The notes: generated by a model not told the origin, from the sequence alone. A stretch of 42,090 bases of DNA from CAYNLK01 sp964398055 (GCA_964398055.1 CAYNLK010000053.1:1-42090), one strand, 5' to 3'. Counted from the stretch's first letter, positions 1 through 7,361 are shown. A program made the numbers and translations.

Positions 1-158
1 GGCTTACCCTGATTTTTTGGGCTTGGCAAATGTTAAATCTGTCGGCCAATCAGGTTGATATCACCAAGCCACAACCTTCCCCACTTTTTGAGTTCATCTG
101 TTGAAATGTTCAATGGAGGCATAAAATTTGCTAATTCCGCCACGATGTACCCCTCAAC

Positions 159-371
159 TCAATCTAAATCCAGTTCGTCTCGCATAAGTTTATCTAAGGG
201 AATATTGAAAAAATCGGCCATTTTGACAATCAAATCACCAGAGGGTTGCCGGAGGCCATTTTCAATTCTGCTGATTTGAGCCTGACTGGTTTCTAAAGCT
301 TTGGCAAGTTGCCTTGTGGTTAAACCACGCTGCAATCGAAGAGCTTTTAGTTTTTCGCCAATTTGCTTCAT
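159..371 (-). CDS. XRE-family (HTH_3) small transcriptional regulator
   Basis: This 70-residue protein is almost entirely a Cro/CI-type helix-turn-helix. The segment LTTRQLAKALETSQAQISRI (about residues 17-37) is the HTH, followed by a typical GLRQPS turn and a helix ending in LDKLM. There is no C-terminal effector domain, so it is probably a pure DNA binder acting as a dimer. It is divergent from the small coiled-coil gene at 498-776, and the region between holds two related 16-bp palindromes on a consensus promoter. Autoregulation plus repression of the neighbour is the natural inference. A solo antitoxin-like role is the alternative, since addiction-type genes lie nearby. Confidence 0.85.
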   Translation of the reverse strand: MKQIGEKLKALRLQRGLTTRQLAKALETSQAQISRIENGLRQPSGDLIVKMADFFNIPLDKLMRDELDLD

Positions 372-402
372 GCCTCAAGTATCCTGCATTCCCAAATTAA
401 AT

Positions 403-418
403 GATACCATTTGACATC
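403..418. promoter_or_regulatory. Operator O1 of the XRE locus (imperfect palindrome)
   Basis: The left half-site GATACCAT is identical to that of O2 at 442-457. The right half (TTGACATC) is degenerate because it also supplies the -35 hexamer TTGACA at 411-416. It lies 39 bp from O2 between the divergent XRE and coiled-coil genes. Confidence 0.6.
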
Positions 419-439
419 AAGGGTACTTTGTGTTACAAT
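411..439 (+). promoter_or_regulatory. Consensus sigma70-type promoter of the small coiled-coil gene
   Basis: TTGACA at 411-416 and TACAAT at 434-439 are separated by exactly 17 bp. Transcription would start near 446, inside operator O2, and O1 covers the -35. A bound repressor would block polymerase at both ends, so this near-optimal promoter must be held off by the neighbouring XRE protein or a similar factor (inference). Confidence 0.75.
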
Positions 440-441
440 AA

Positions 442-457
442 GATACCATATGGTATC
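442..457. promoter_or_regulatory. Operator O2 of the XRE locus (perfect palindrome)
   Basis: GATACCATATGGTATC is a perfect 16-bp palindrome placed over the predicted transcription start of the promoter at 411-439. It shares the half-site GATACCAT with O1. Confidence 0.7.
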
Positions 458-497
458 AAAGAATTTTCTGATTTCATCTGACATTGAAGGAGTTAAA

Positions 498-776
498 ATG
501 GGCACCTATAGCCATAAACAGGTGCTGTCAGATTATGCCAACGGCAACATAACGGCTGAAATGGCAATAGGTCACGGCCTTCAGCATATCGACAAATTAT
601 ATGAAGCCCAAACTGCCGCTAATCTCAGCCGATATGAACTGCGGAGCAAGGTTGACACTCTCGAAAATACGGTAAACACCTTGCAAGCAGAAGTTGCCCG
701 CCTGACCCTGTTGATAGATATGTTTATACCCAAAAATAAACAGGAATCTTCAAACAAGGTAAAACAGCAACCTTAA
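498..776 (+). CDS. Small coiled-coil protein, function unknown
   Basis: The ATG at 498 follows a GAAGGAG ribosome site. The open frame extends upstream to 411, but that part carries the promoter and operator and cannot be translated. The 92-residue product has a soluble N-terminal half and a heptad-like stretch around residues 50-78 (VDTLENTVNTLQAEVARLTL) typical of a coiled coil, then a Lys/Gln-rich tail. No catalytic motif is visible. The tight control by the divergent XRE protein suggests a product whose level matters, such as a toxin-like, phage-related or scaffold peptide, but I do not recognise the family. Confidence 0.7.
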   Translation: MGTYSHKQVLSDYANGNITAEMAIGHGLQHIDKLYEAQTAANLSRYELRSKVDTLENTVNTLQAEVARLTLLIDMFIPKNKQESSNKVKQQP

Positions 777-808
777 CCTACCAGGGGACAGGCATCTCAT
801 TGCAAACC

Positions 809-840
809 CGTGAAGTCTGCTACACTTCACGAGTTTTTTA
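809..840 (+). terminator. Rho-independent terminator after the coiled-coil gene
   Basis: A 7-bp stem CGTGAAG/CTTCACG (809-815 and 825-831) with a 9-nt loop is followed by a run of six T at 834-839. Confidence 0.8.
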
Positions 841-847
841 TGTTATG

Positions 848-856
848 TGGTATAAT
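848..856 (+). promoter_or_regulatory. Extended -10 promoter for the RpiB-family gene
   Basis: TGG followed by TATAAT (851-856) is an extended -10 element located between the upstream terminator and the gene at 930. No good -35 is visible at the normal distance, as expected for this promoter class. Confidence 0.45.
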
Positions 857-929
857 AGGGCAAACAGTTAATTTGAGCAAGCGTTCCTGTTTTGGGGGTT
901 AGAAAAAATCATATTTAACGGGGGAACTT

Positions 930-1376
930 ATGAAAATTGCGGTAGCCAGCGACGAGAAAACTCAATTGACGGATTTTGTGGTAGAGCAGCTCCGGCAGCG
1001 CGGCCACGAAGTGCTCTTGTTCGGCCCCCTGGCCGGCGACAACCTGCCCTGGACCCTGGCCTCGGAGAAGCTGGCCGATAGCGTGGCCGGTGGCCAGGCC
1101 GATGAGGGGGTGCTCTTCTGTTATACCGGCACCGGCGCCTCAATCGCCGCCAACAAAGTGCCGGGGATTCGAGCGGCCCTGTGCGCTGACGCTCAGACGG
1201 CTCGCGGGGCGCGCTGGTGGAACGATGCCAACGTGCTGGTCATGAGCCTGCGGGCAACTTCGACTGAGGTGGCTAAGGAAATTCTCGACGCCTGGTTTGC
1301 CGAGACAGTTCGACCGGAAGAGATCGCGACAATTGACCAATTGAAAGAGATCGAAGCTCGCCACGCGGCAAAATAG
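930..1376 (+). CDS. RpiB/LacA/LacB-family sugar-phosphate isomerase
   Basis: The 148-residue protein has the family length and fold signature. It includes the core CYTGTGASIAANKVPGIRA, with Cys64 at the position of the catalytic base of RpiB, and the NDxNVL motif. RpiB interconverts ribose- and ribulose-5-phosphate, and LacAB isomerises galactose-6-phosphate. Two phosphate/sugar-contacting histidines usual in RpiB are absent: the DHAG-like motif near residue 8 reads SDEK, and the His before NDTN is Trp (RWWNDAN). The substrate may therefore not be ribose-5-phosphate. The start at 930 follows GGGGGAACTT. It is monocistronic, downstream of a terminator. Confidence 0.8.
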   Translation: MKIAVASDEKTQLTDFVVEQLRQRGHEVLLFGPLAGDNLPWTLASEKLADSVAGGQADEGVLFCYTGTGASIAANKVPGIRAALCADAQTARGARWWNDANVLVMSLRATSTEVAKEILDAWFAETVRPEEIATIDQLKEIEARHAAK

Positions 1377-1591
1377 CCGTCGTGGATAGGTTTAAGGAAA
1401 TAATAACTTTACTTATCTTGTGTTGCTCATCGGTGTTGTTGGGGGTGGGTGGTTGTTCTACAGGCTTGCACTGGGCTGGGGTAATTCTACTCAGGGGGGT
1501 GAAGTAGTAAACTTTAGCGGAGATTTGAATTCGAATAAGTGGCAAAATAAGTTCAAAGACGATGGGGCAGCGCCAATTAACACCCTCTCCT

Positions 1592-2398
1592 TCACCCGGC
1601 CAGGACACGAGCCAGGTTGTCCGGCGTGAGCAGGTCGGCGCTTTCACTGATTTCCAAAAAAGGGCGTACATCGGCGGCGGCCTGACTCCAGTTGGCCTCT
1701 TGCAGCCGGGTTCGTACCGCCTGCCGCCAACTTGATTCGGCCAGCGGTGGGCCGGGCCAGCCGGTCTGCTGTAAAGCATTGTTCAACAGGATCAGATTAG
1801 GCGGCGGCCAGGCCGGGTCGCTGAGATACCAGAGCAGGTCGTACAAATCGCGCCCTTTCAGGTAGGGACGCTGCAATATGGCATGCAGCTTGCCGGCCAG
1901 CAGCGAAGCGCGATCGTGATGATGCAGTTGCAAAATAACGTGGCGGCGCACCACCGTGGCGGCTAACCCCGCCCCGGCGGGTGGATGGGTGTCTACTTCC
2001 AGCTTGACCGCCAAAATTTCATCTCGGTGCGGTGAGAGGCTGAATTCGAAGAGGAGGCCGGGGAAGCGCAGCCAGGCGCTGTGAACTGTCTTCTGATCGT
2101 TATATTTAATCTCCAGGGCATAGCCTTCGGCGGTTAGTCCGGTTCGAATGGCCCGCAAAATGTTGGGCAGGTTGTACTGTTCCGAGGCGCGTTCGAGGGC
2201 AAAATCCAGGTCTTCGGAGTAGCGCGGGGCGGCGTATAGAAAGCGTAGAGCCGTGCCGCCGTGAAAGGCCAGTGATACAAAGGCGCCAGCCCGCTGGAGC
2301 GCCTCCAGGATGCGAGCTTGCAGGTACTCGCGGGCCACATTCCGCCCGTGGAGCGGGGTGGGAGCAGCGCGAATTAACTCGGCCAGGTAGTCTTTCAT
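1592..2398 (-). CDS. AbiEii/AbiGii-like nucleotidyltransferase toxin
   Basis: The 268-residue product carries the minimal nucleotidyltransferase signature: FHGGTALR (residues 46-52) followed by RYSEDLDFAL, whose SEDLDF (61-66) supplies the two metal-binding aspartates. This is the hallmark of AbiEii toxins of type IV toxin-antitoxin systems, related to MenT enzymes that modify tRNA. A second conserved region near residues 165-190 (AGKLHAILQRPYLKGRDLYD) contains the K-x-R-D motif typical of the family. The start overlaps the upstream antitoxin gene by 4 bp, giving tight coupling. Confidence 0.85.
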   Translation of the reverse strand: MKDYLAELIRAAPTPLHGRNVAREYLQARILEALQRAGAFVSLAFHGGTALRFLYAAPRYSEDLDFALERASEQYNLPNILRAIRTGLTAEGYALEIKYNDQKTVHSAWLRFPGLLFEFSLSPHRDEILAVKLEVDTHPPAGAGLAATVVRRHVILQLHHHDRASLLAGKLHAILQRPYLKGRDLYDLLWYLSDPAWPPPNLILLNNALQQTGWPGPPLAESSWRQAVRTRLQEANWSQAAADVRPFLEISESADLLTPDNLARVLAG

Positions 2399-3036
2399 AG
2401 GCTTTGATACTGTTCTGCCTCGGCGCGGGCCAGATCAATAATGAAGTGAACGGCGCGGCGCAATTTGGGACGACCGCTCTTTTCAGCTAATTCAACCAGC
2501 CGTTCCAGGTCAAGCCGTTCCAATGCTTGCAACCGCAGTTCGGACAGGTAGGCCGGGTCATCGCTGCCAGGGTGCAGGCTAATCAAATCAAGCAGAGCTT
2601 TTTCGGGCAGGGCCACAAAAGCCTGCTGCTCGCTATCCAGGGGCAGCCGCCGGTAGCCGTGAAAGCAGGCGGGTTTTACGTGGTGAAAGCGGTAATCGCC
2701 CAACGGTGTTTGCCAATGGCCAGGCCGACCGGTGGTAATGCTGGTGATTACGGGCGTGTATTCCGGAATAAGGCCGTAATGAGCCAGGGCGGCTTGTAGG
2801 CTAACGTAAGAGCCGTGTACCAGGGCATTAGCCACCACAAAGGGATGGGGCTTAACTTTTTGGTAGGGCGGGGCCAGGGCATACAGCCCTCGACGCAGTT
2901 GAACCAGCCGTCCGGCGTTAACCCAGCGCGAAAGCTGGCGGCGCACATTAGCCGGGTCTACCGGGCCGGCCAGAAGCAATCCGGTTTCAAACACAGGCTC
3001 AGTATTGACGATTTTTAATAACTGAGAGAATTCCAT
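2395..3036 (-). CDS. AbiEi-like antitoxin/transcriptional regulator
   Basis: The 213-residue protein begins with a winged-helix-like N-terminus (NVRRQLSRWVNAGRLVQLRR, about residues 30-49, then GLYAL). It continues into the conserved AbiEi C-domain with HGSYVSLQAALAHYGLIPE and a phi-x-TGRPGHWQTPLG segment. In characterised AbiE systems this protein represses the operon and neutralises the nucleotidyltransferase without direct binding. It is upstream of the toxin and overlaps it by 4 bp. The AT-rich stretch 3037-3100, shared with the divergent hydrolase, is the likely promoter region. Confidence 0.8.
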   Translation of the reverse strand: MEFSQLLKIVNTEPVFETGLLLAGPVDPANVRRQLSRWVNAGRLVQLRRGLYALAPPYQKVKPHPFVVANALVHGSYVSLQAALAHYGLIPEYTPVITSITTGRPGHWQTPLGDYRFHHVKPACFHGYRRLPLDSEQQAFVALPEKALLDLISLHPGSDDPAYLSELRLQALERLDLERLVELAEKSGRPKLRRAVHFIIDLARAEAEQYQSL

Positions 3037-3169
3037 AACGATATTATGCCAAAAATGGCAAATTATTGCAATAAATTATGTTATTTTCTATTCGAGACTG
3101 TTGAACCCCATCATTTGCCGAATTTGTCGCTTGAGCACGGCGGGAGTATTCTACAATCCGTCACGAGAT

Positions 3170-4099
3170 ATGATCCGTTCTGATGTGTTAGCGGCGAGTA
3201 CCCGCTTCAGCCGTCGCTACTGGTTGCGGTTAGCCGGCTTCTTTCTTTTTGCCCTTACCTGGGCTGTACTCAGTCTGCCGGTCTCGCTGGGCGCGCTTTT
3301 TATGTTCGGGCTGCTGCACGCGCCGTGCGGGGCCAGCGGAGTCACGCCCGGCGACTATGGCTACACTTGGGAAGACATCATTATCGAGGCCCGGACCGGC
3401 GGCGCTTTTCAAGGCTATTTCATTCCTGGAGTGAATGGAGCGGCCATCATCATCCCGCCCGCCCTGGCCGAGGGCCGGGGCAATCGCCTGCACGAAGCGG
3501 ATGTTTTAAGGCGTCACGGCTACAGCGTATTGACCTTTGAGTCACGGCGCTGCGCCGGTATGGGGGCACTCAGCCTGGGTTATCAGGAGACGGCCGAAGT
3601 AGCCGGCGCTGTGGCTTACCTGCTGGCCCGGCCTGAGGTCGATCCCAACCGGATTGGTATCCTCGGTTTTTCCTCGGCCGGCGCGACCGCGGTGATGGCC
3701 GCGGCCCGGTTACCGGAACTGCAGGCGGTGATCGCCCAGGGCGGCTACGGCGACTTTCCCGAGGAGACGCTGGGCCCGAGTGCTCAAACCGGAGCGATTG
3801 GTCTCTTCCAGAACCTGTTCAATGGGTCGGCCCGGTGGACTTACCGCCTGGTCACCGGCATCGATATCGACCAGCTAAGCCCAAAGGATCTGATTAACCG
3901 CATCGAGCCTCGGCCGGTGCTGCTGATCTACGGCAGCCGGGAAGTCAGCCTGGTGGGGGCGCGGCAGCAATTGGCCGCGGCCGGGCCAAATACCACGCTC
4001 TGGGTGGTGCCCGGCGCCGGCCACGGCGACTACTTGCAGGTTGCCCCACAGGAATACGAGCGCCGGGTGGTAGCGTTCTTTGACCAGGCGCTTAAGTAA
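3170..4099 (+). CDS. Membrane-anchored alpha/beta hydrolase
   Basis: From the ATG at 3170 the protein has 309 residues. The frame is open to 3101, but only a TTG without a ribosome site lies there. A signal-anchor occupies about residues 19-48 (LAGFFLFALTWAVLSLPVSL). The catalytic domain follows. The strand-turn-helix nucleophile elbow reads ILGFSSAGATA, with Ser168 the likely nucleophile and Ala where most members have Gly. Acidic and histidine members are suggested by LLIYGSREVS and GAGHGDYL (His285). This resembles the BAAT/dienelactone-hydrolase group of extracytoplasmic esterases or peptidases. The substrate cannot be told from sequence. Confidence 0.75.
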   Translation: MIRSDVLAASTRFSRRYWLRLAGFFLFALTWAVLSLPVSLGALFMFGLLHAPCGASGVTPGDYGYTWEDIIIEARTGGAFQGYFIPGVNGAAIIIPPALAEGRGNRLHEADVLRRHGYSVLTFESRRCAGMGALSLGYQETAEVAGAVAYLLARPEVDPNRIGILGFSSAGATAVMAAARLPELQAVIAQGGYGDFPEETLGPSAQTGAIGLFQNLFNGSARWTYRLVTGIDIDQLSPKDLINRIEPRPVLLIYGSREVSLVGARQQLAAAGPNTTLWVVPGAGHGDYLQVAPQEYERRVVAFFDQALK

Positions 4100-4223
4100 C
4101 GAGATCGGATTAGGGATTTGGGGCTTTACGGTTAAAATATATGTTGATACACTTCCGGTTGAATCTTTATCAAATCAAAGGTCTTTAAATTAGAGTGGTA
4201 CAGTCTCAAAACTTGAGGGCACA

Positions 4224-4439
4224 ATGAAAGTAAAAGTCACCGAGGCAGGTGTAGTTATTCCTAAGAAACTTTTAGCAGGTGTAGCAGAGGTTGAAATCCG
4301 TAAGGAACGCGACATTATTTTGGTTGTTCCGGCGCTCAAAGAAGACCCTATCTTTATGTTAGGGATGAATCCGATCCTTTGTGACACACCTGACGCATCT
4401 GAGAATCCTGACAAATATCTTTATGTGTTTGGCAGATGA
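4224..4439 (+). CDS. VapB-like antitoxin of a VapBC pair
   Basis: The 71-residue protein begins with an AbrB/SpoVT-like swapped-hairpin segment (MKVKVTEAGVVIPKKLLAGV, 1-20; then EVEIRKERDIILVV). A C-terminal tail (DPIFMLGMNP...) would wrap the toxin. It ends in an ATGA overlap with the PIN-domain gene, the standard antitoxin-first arrangement. The leader at 4100-4223 is AT-rich and probably holds the promoter, though I see no clean hexamers. Confidence 0.75.
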   Translation: MKVKVTEAGVVIPKKLLAGVAEVEIRKERDIILVVPALKEDPIFMLGMNPILCDTPDASENPDKYLYVFGR

Positions 4440-4855
4440 AATCCCTCTTGCTTGATACCAGTTATCTCATAGCTCTAGAGGCAGCTGACGATCAGAATCA
4501 CAAAGTCGCGCTGTCACATTGGCAGAAGTTGCTTAAGACATTGCCGCCATTGGTAACCACTTCGTATATTTTTGACGAAGTGGTTACTTTTTTCAATAGT
4601 CGCGGCCATCATACTAAAGCTGTTGAGCTAGGCAATAACCTGAAACAGAGTGCTTCAATCGAGTTTATTCACGTAGATGAAGCCCTGTTTTACGAAGGTT
4701 GGCAATACTTCCAGACACATTCTGACAAAGCTTATTCACTAACGGATTGCATCTCATTCGTGGTAATGAAACAGCGTCGAATCAAAGCAGCGCTGACATT
4801 TGATCGACATTTTGTTCAGGCCGGGTTCGAAAAACTACCCGAAAAAACCACCTAA
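4436..4855 (+). CDS. VapC-like PIN-domain ribonuclease toxin
   Basis: The 139-residue protein has the PIN acidic quartet in order: Asp7 (LLLDTSYL), Glu48 (SYIFDEVV), Asp104 (SLTDCISF) and Asp123 (TFDRHF). Such toxins cleave RNA, often tRNA or rRNA loops, using Mg. It overlaps the antitoxin by 4 bp. A few bases of non-coding sequence then separate it from the aldolase gene, which has its own ribosome site. Confidence 0.85.
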   Translation: MKSLLLDTSYLIALEAADDQNHKVALSHWQKLLKTLPPLVTTSYIFDEVVTFFNSRGHHTKAVELGNNLKQSASIEFIHVDEALFYEGWQYFQTHSDKAYSLTDCISFVVMKQRRIKAALTFDRHFVQAGFEKLPEKTT

Positions 4856-4939
4856 CCAGTGGATTAAGCTGTCGCCGCCAACCCGAAAACGTACTTATTC
4901 TCAGGATAATCGCTCATCATTTCATACTCAGGAGAAACA

Positions 4940-5734
4940 ATGTCTACTTCAATCATCCCCCCCAACCGCATCAAACAAGCTCTGCAAGCCGGTCAAGCGG
5001 TGGCCGGCACTATGGTCGTCGAGATTCGCCAACCGGCGGTGATGCAATTGCTGGCCAATGCCGGCTTTGAATTTGTCATTATCGATAATGAGCACGGCGC
5101 GTTCAACCTTGAAACCATCGCCGATTTGAGCCGGACGGCCCTTTACGTAGGGCTAACCCCGCTTGTGCGCATCCCCGACCTGACCTATCCTTACGTGGCC
5201 CAAACACTCGATGCCGGAGCCCAGGGGATTATGGCGCCTCGCATTACCGAGCCGGAACAGGTCCGCCAGGCCGTGCAGATGATGAAATATCCCCCGCTCG
5301 GACAGCGGGGCAATGCCCTCAGCCGGGGCTATACCAATTTCAAATCGGGTCCGGTGGCTGACGTGATGGCCGCGGTGAATGAGGAAACCATGCTGATCGT
5401 GCAGATCGAAACCCGGCCGGCTCTGGAAAATCTCGAGCAAATCATCACCATTCCGGGCGTTGACGCCGCCCTCATCGGCCCAAACGATCTTTCCATTGCT
5501 CTGGGGGTGCCGGGCCAGCTTGAGAGTTCCACCGTCCATACGGCCATCAGCCACACCATTGCCACCTGCCAACAGCATGGAGTGACGCCGGCCTTGCATA
5601 TGAATGAGGTCAATCTGGCGGTCTATTGGGTCAAACAGGGCATGCGCCTCATCAGCGTCGGTTCCGAGGCCGGGTTGATGATGAAAGGCGGGCTGGCGGT
5701 CACCACGGCGTTGGCTGAAGCCCTGGGCCGTTAG
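4940..5734 (+). CDS. HpcH/HpaI-family aldolase (2-keto-3-deoxy acid aldolase type)
   Basis: The 264-residue protein matches class II HpcH/HpaI aldolases such as 4-hydroxy-2-oxovalerate-type HpaI and YfaU. It shows IIDNEHGAFN (the catalytic His52 next to Glu51), RIPD with the substrate Arg77, AQGIMAPRI, a metal-site glutamate in VQIET and the C-terminal GPNDLS loop. These enzymes reversibly cleave 2-keto-3-deoxy sugar acids to pyruvate and an aldehyde with a divalent metal. The start at 4940 follows CAGGAGAAACA. No dedicated sugar-acid pathway genes adjoin it, so the physiological substrate is open. Confidence 0.85.
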   Translation: MSTSIIPPNRIKQALQAGQAVAGTMVVEIRQPAVMQLLANAGFEFVIIDNEHGAFNLETIADLSRTALYVGLTPLVRIPDLTYPYVAQTLDAGAQGIMAPRITEPEQVRQAVQMMKYPPLGQRGNALSRGYTNFKSGPVADVMAAVNEETMLIVQIETRPALENLEQIITIPGVDAALIGPNDLSIALGVPGQLESSTVHTAISHTIATCQQHGVTPALHMNEVNLAVYWVKQGMRLISVGSEAGLMMKGGLAVTTALAEALGR

Positions 5735-5789
5735 GCTGCCAGGCCGTTAGTTTTGCGCCACTTGAGGCGCGCCGGGAGCTAAATCCAGG

Positions 5790-6488
5790 ATGAATGGACA
5801 AATTGATTTAAGCATCGAACTGCAAACGATCATCGATCAGATTAACCAGGCTTTTGAGGCCAAGAACGCCGTGCGTGACCTGACCTTGAGTCGTTCCCGC
5901 GCTTTGATTCGTTACTGCGCCAACTCTATTCGGGCCACCCATCGCGGCGATGACGATGAGGCCCAGGCGTTGTTGCAAACGGCTCGCCAGGCCGCGGCCG
6001 AAATGGTAACCGATGCCCGCCAATATCCCGACGTCTATCACGCCGGCTACACTCAGGATGCCCTCAAGGAGTTGGCCGAAGCCCACCTGACCCGGGCCGT
6101 TATTCTGTCCAAGCCTCTGCCCACCCCGGCGAACCTGGCTGTGGAAGAGGCCGCCTACCTGAACGGTTTGGCTGAGGCGGCCGGTGAACTGCGTCGTTTT
6201 GCCCTGGATGCCTTGCGCCGGGGCGAAGTGCGGCAGGCCGAGCAAATCCTCAGCCACATGGACGATATTTACAGCGTTCTGGTTACGGTTGACTTTCCCG
6301 ATGCCATTACCAATGGCCTGCGCCGCAACACTGATATGGTTCGGGGTGTGCTGGAGCGCACCCGCGGCGATGTGACCACCGCTGTGCGCCAGGAAACGAT
6401 GAAAGCCGCGTTGGCGGCTTTTGAGCAGCGGGTTGGGCTAAGTGACTTGGCCGGACAGGCTCAGGCATATGAGCCAGATGCCGATTGA
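5790..6488 (+). CDS. Translin/TRAX-family protein (bacterial translin)
   Basis: The 232-residue all-helical protein carries translin/TRAX landmarks. These are LTLSRSRALIRYCANSIRA in the first helices, KELAEAHLT (Glu94 and Glu97, matching the E-x2-E-A catalytic pair of TRAX), and YLNGLAEAAGELRR (residues 123-136, matching the GLADxxGELxR helix; the usual Asp is Glu129). The C-terminal block, residues 168-194, runs DFPDAITNGLRR then TDMVRGVLERTRGD and is strongly conserved in archaeal translins. Translin/TRAX form barrel-shaped RNA-binding octamers (C3PO), and the acidic cluster cleaves RNA. Retention of the glutamates suggests an active RNase. The stop overlaps the start of the nuclease-like gene at 6469, so the two are probably co-translated. 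Confidence 0.85.
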   Translation: MNGQIDLSIELQTIIDQINQAFEAKNAVRDLTLSRSRALIRYCANSIRATHRGDDDEAQALLQTARQAAAEMVTDARQYPDVYHAGYTQDALKELAEAHLTRAVILSKPLPTPANLAVEEAAYLNGLAEAAGELRRFALDALRRGEVRQAEQILSHMDDIYSVLVTVDFPDAITNGLRRNTDMVRGVLERTRGDVTTAVRQETMKAALAAFEQRVGLSDLAGQAQAYEPDAD

Positions 6489-6750
6489 GCCTGGCGGCTC
6501 AGCCCCGCCGCCGCTGATCCGGGCCAGTGAGTTGGCCCAATACGGCTTTTGCCGGCGGGCCTGGTGGCTGGGCGCAGTCAAAGGCTTACCGTCACGAAGT
6601 CAGGCGGCCCTGGAACAGGGCGCTCGCCATCACCGGCAGCACGCTCGTCAAGTTGATCTGGCCAGGCGCTGGCAGCAAGTCGGCCTGGCATTATTGGGGA
6701 GTGGTCTGGTGGGGTTGCTGGCTGCCGGCCTCCTGGGATTGTGGGGGTAA
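6469..6750 (+). CDS. N-terminal half of a membrane Cas4-like nuclease (split frame)
   Basis: The ATG at 6469 lies inside the end of the translin gene; an alternative ATG is at 6478. The 93 residues contain LIRASELAQYGFCRRAWWL with the first Fe-S-type cysteine of Cas4/Dna2-like proteins, a basic helix (HHRQHARQVDLARRW) and one membrane segment. It then hits TAA at 6748. The remaining nuclease domain continues in the +1 frame from 6752. The two pieces together match the layout of single-chain Cas4-like membrane proteins of Chloroflexi as I know them. This is either a real two-chain enzyme or one broken by an indel in the G5 run at 6743-6747. Confidence 0.65.
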   Translation: MSQMPIEPGGSAPPPLIRASELAQYGFCRRAWWLGAVKGLPSRSQAALEQGARHHRQHARQVDLARRWQQVGLALLGSGLVGLLAAGLLGLWG

Positions 6751-6751
6751 G

Positions 6752-7276
6752 ATGCTCTGGCTGGCAGCGCTGGCAGTGGTTTTACTGTTGTTGGGATGGC
6801 TGGCCCTGCGGCGGGCCGGTAGTTTACGGACCGAGAGCGGTTTGCCGGCCGGCCGGTTGATCTACGCCGATACCTACCCCACCGACTGGCATCCGCCGGC
6901 CAGGCCGCTCTATTCGCCCACCTACAATTTGGTCGGCAAACCCGACTATCTGGTCCGCACCGCGCAGGGAGTCATCCCGGTTGAGATCAAGTCGACCGAT
7001 GCGCCCGATTTACCCTACCTGGGCCACTTGCTCCAGTTGGCCGCCTATGGCTTGCTGGTCGAAGAGACTACCGGCCAAAGACCGCCCCGCGGCCTGTTGA
7101 AATATGCCGACGCGCTTTACGAGGTGGATTTTACGCCGGAACTGCGCCGGGAGTTGCTCGACACGCTGGCCGAGATGGGCCAGACCCGGTTGGCCGAGAA
7201 CGTGCCTCGCAGCCACGCTCAGCCGGCTAAATGCCGGAGTTGCGGCTGGCGCTACGTTTGTGATGAGGCGTTATAA
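6752..7276 (+). CDS. C-terminal half of the Cas4-like PD-(D/E)xK nuclease
   Basis: From the ATG at 6752, one base after the TAA of the upstream half, the 174-residue product starts with a membrane helix (LWLAALAVVLLLLGWLAL). It then reads GRLIYADT and the PD-(D/E)xK core: GKPDYLV with the metal-binding Asp, and VIPVEIKS with the E-x-K. The QLAAYGLLVEE helix supplies the conserved Gln/Tyr. The C-terminus CRSCGWRYVCDEAL carries three cysteines that would complete an iron-sulfur cluster with the Cys in the upstream half. That shared cluster is the main argument that both halves form one enzyme. Family members are 5'-3' exonucleases or endonucleases. Confidence 0.75.
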   Translation: MLWLAALAVVLLLLGWLALRRAGSLRTESGLPAGRLIYADTYPTDWHPPARPLYSPTYNLVGKPDYLVRTAQGVIPVEIKSTDAPDLPYLGHLLQLAAYGLLVEETTGQRPPRGLLKYADALYEVDFTPELRRELLDTLAEMGQTRLAENVPRSHAQPAKCRSCGWRYVCDEAL

Positions 7277-7290
7277 GGCCGGGATGTCAC

Positions 7291-7324
7291 ACAAAAAAGC
7301 CCCTCGTCACGTGAAACGAGGGGC
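7291..7324 (-). terminator. Terminator between the convergent nuclease and RodZ-like genes
   Basis: A perfect 9-bp stem GCCCCTCGT/ACGAGGGGC (7299-7307 and 7316-7324) is flanked by AAAAAAG at 7293-7299, which is a T-tract on the minus strand. It terminates the RodZ-like gene and may also slow plus-strand read-through. Confidence 0.75.
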
Positions 7325-7361
7325 AAATAATTGATGTTCTGGCCGAATTTGTGGCTGCCGC

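Noticed and set aside
411..497. Upstream extension of the small coiled-coil gene
   Set aside because: It contains the promoter and operator O2, while ATG 498 has a good ribosome site.
1420..1629. 69-codon open frame between RpiB and the AbiE toxin
   Set aside because: No ribosome site, low complexity, and its end overlaps the real minus-strand toxin gene.
7293..7324. Reading the hairpin as a plus-strand terminator only
   Set aside because: The A-run lies on its left, so the T-tract serves the minus strand.
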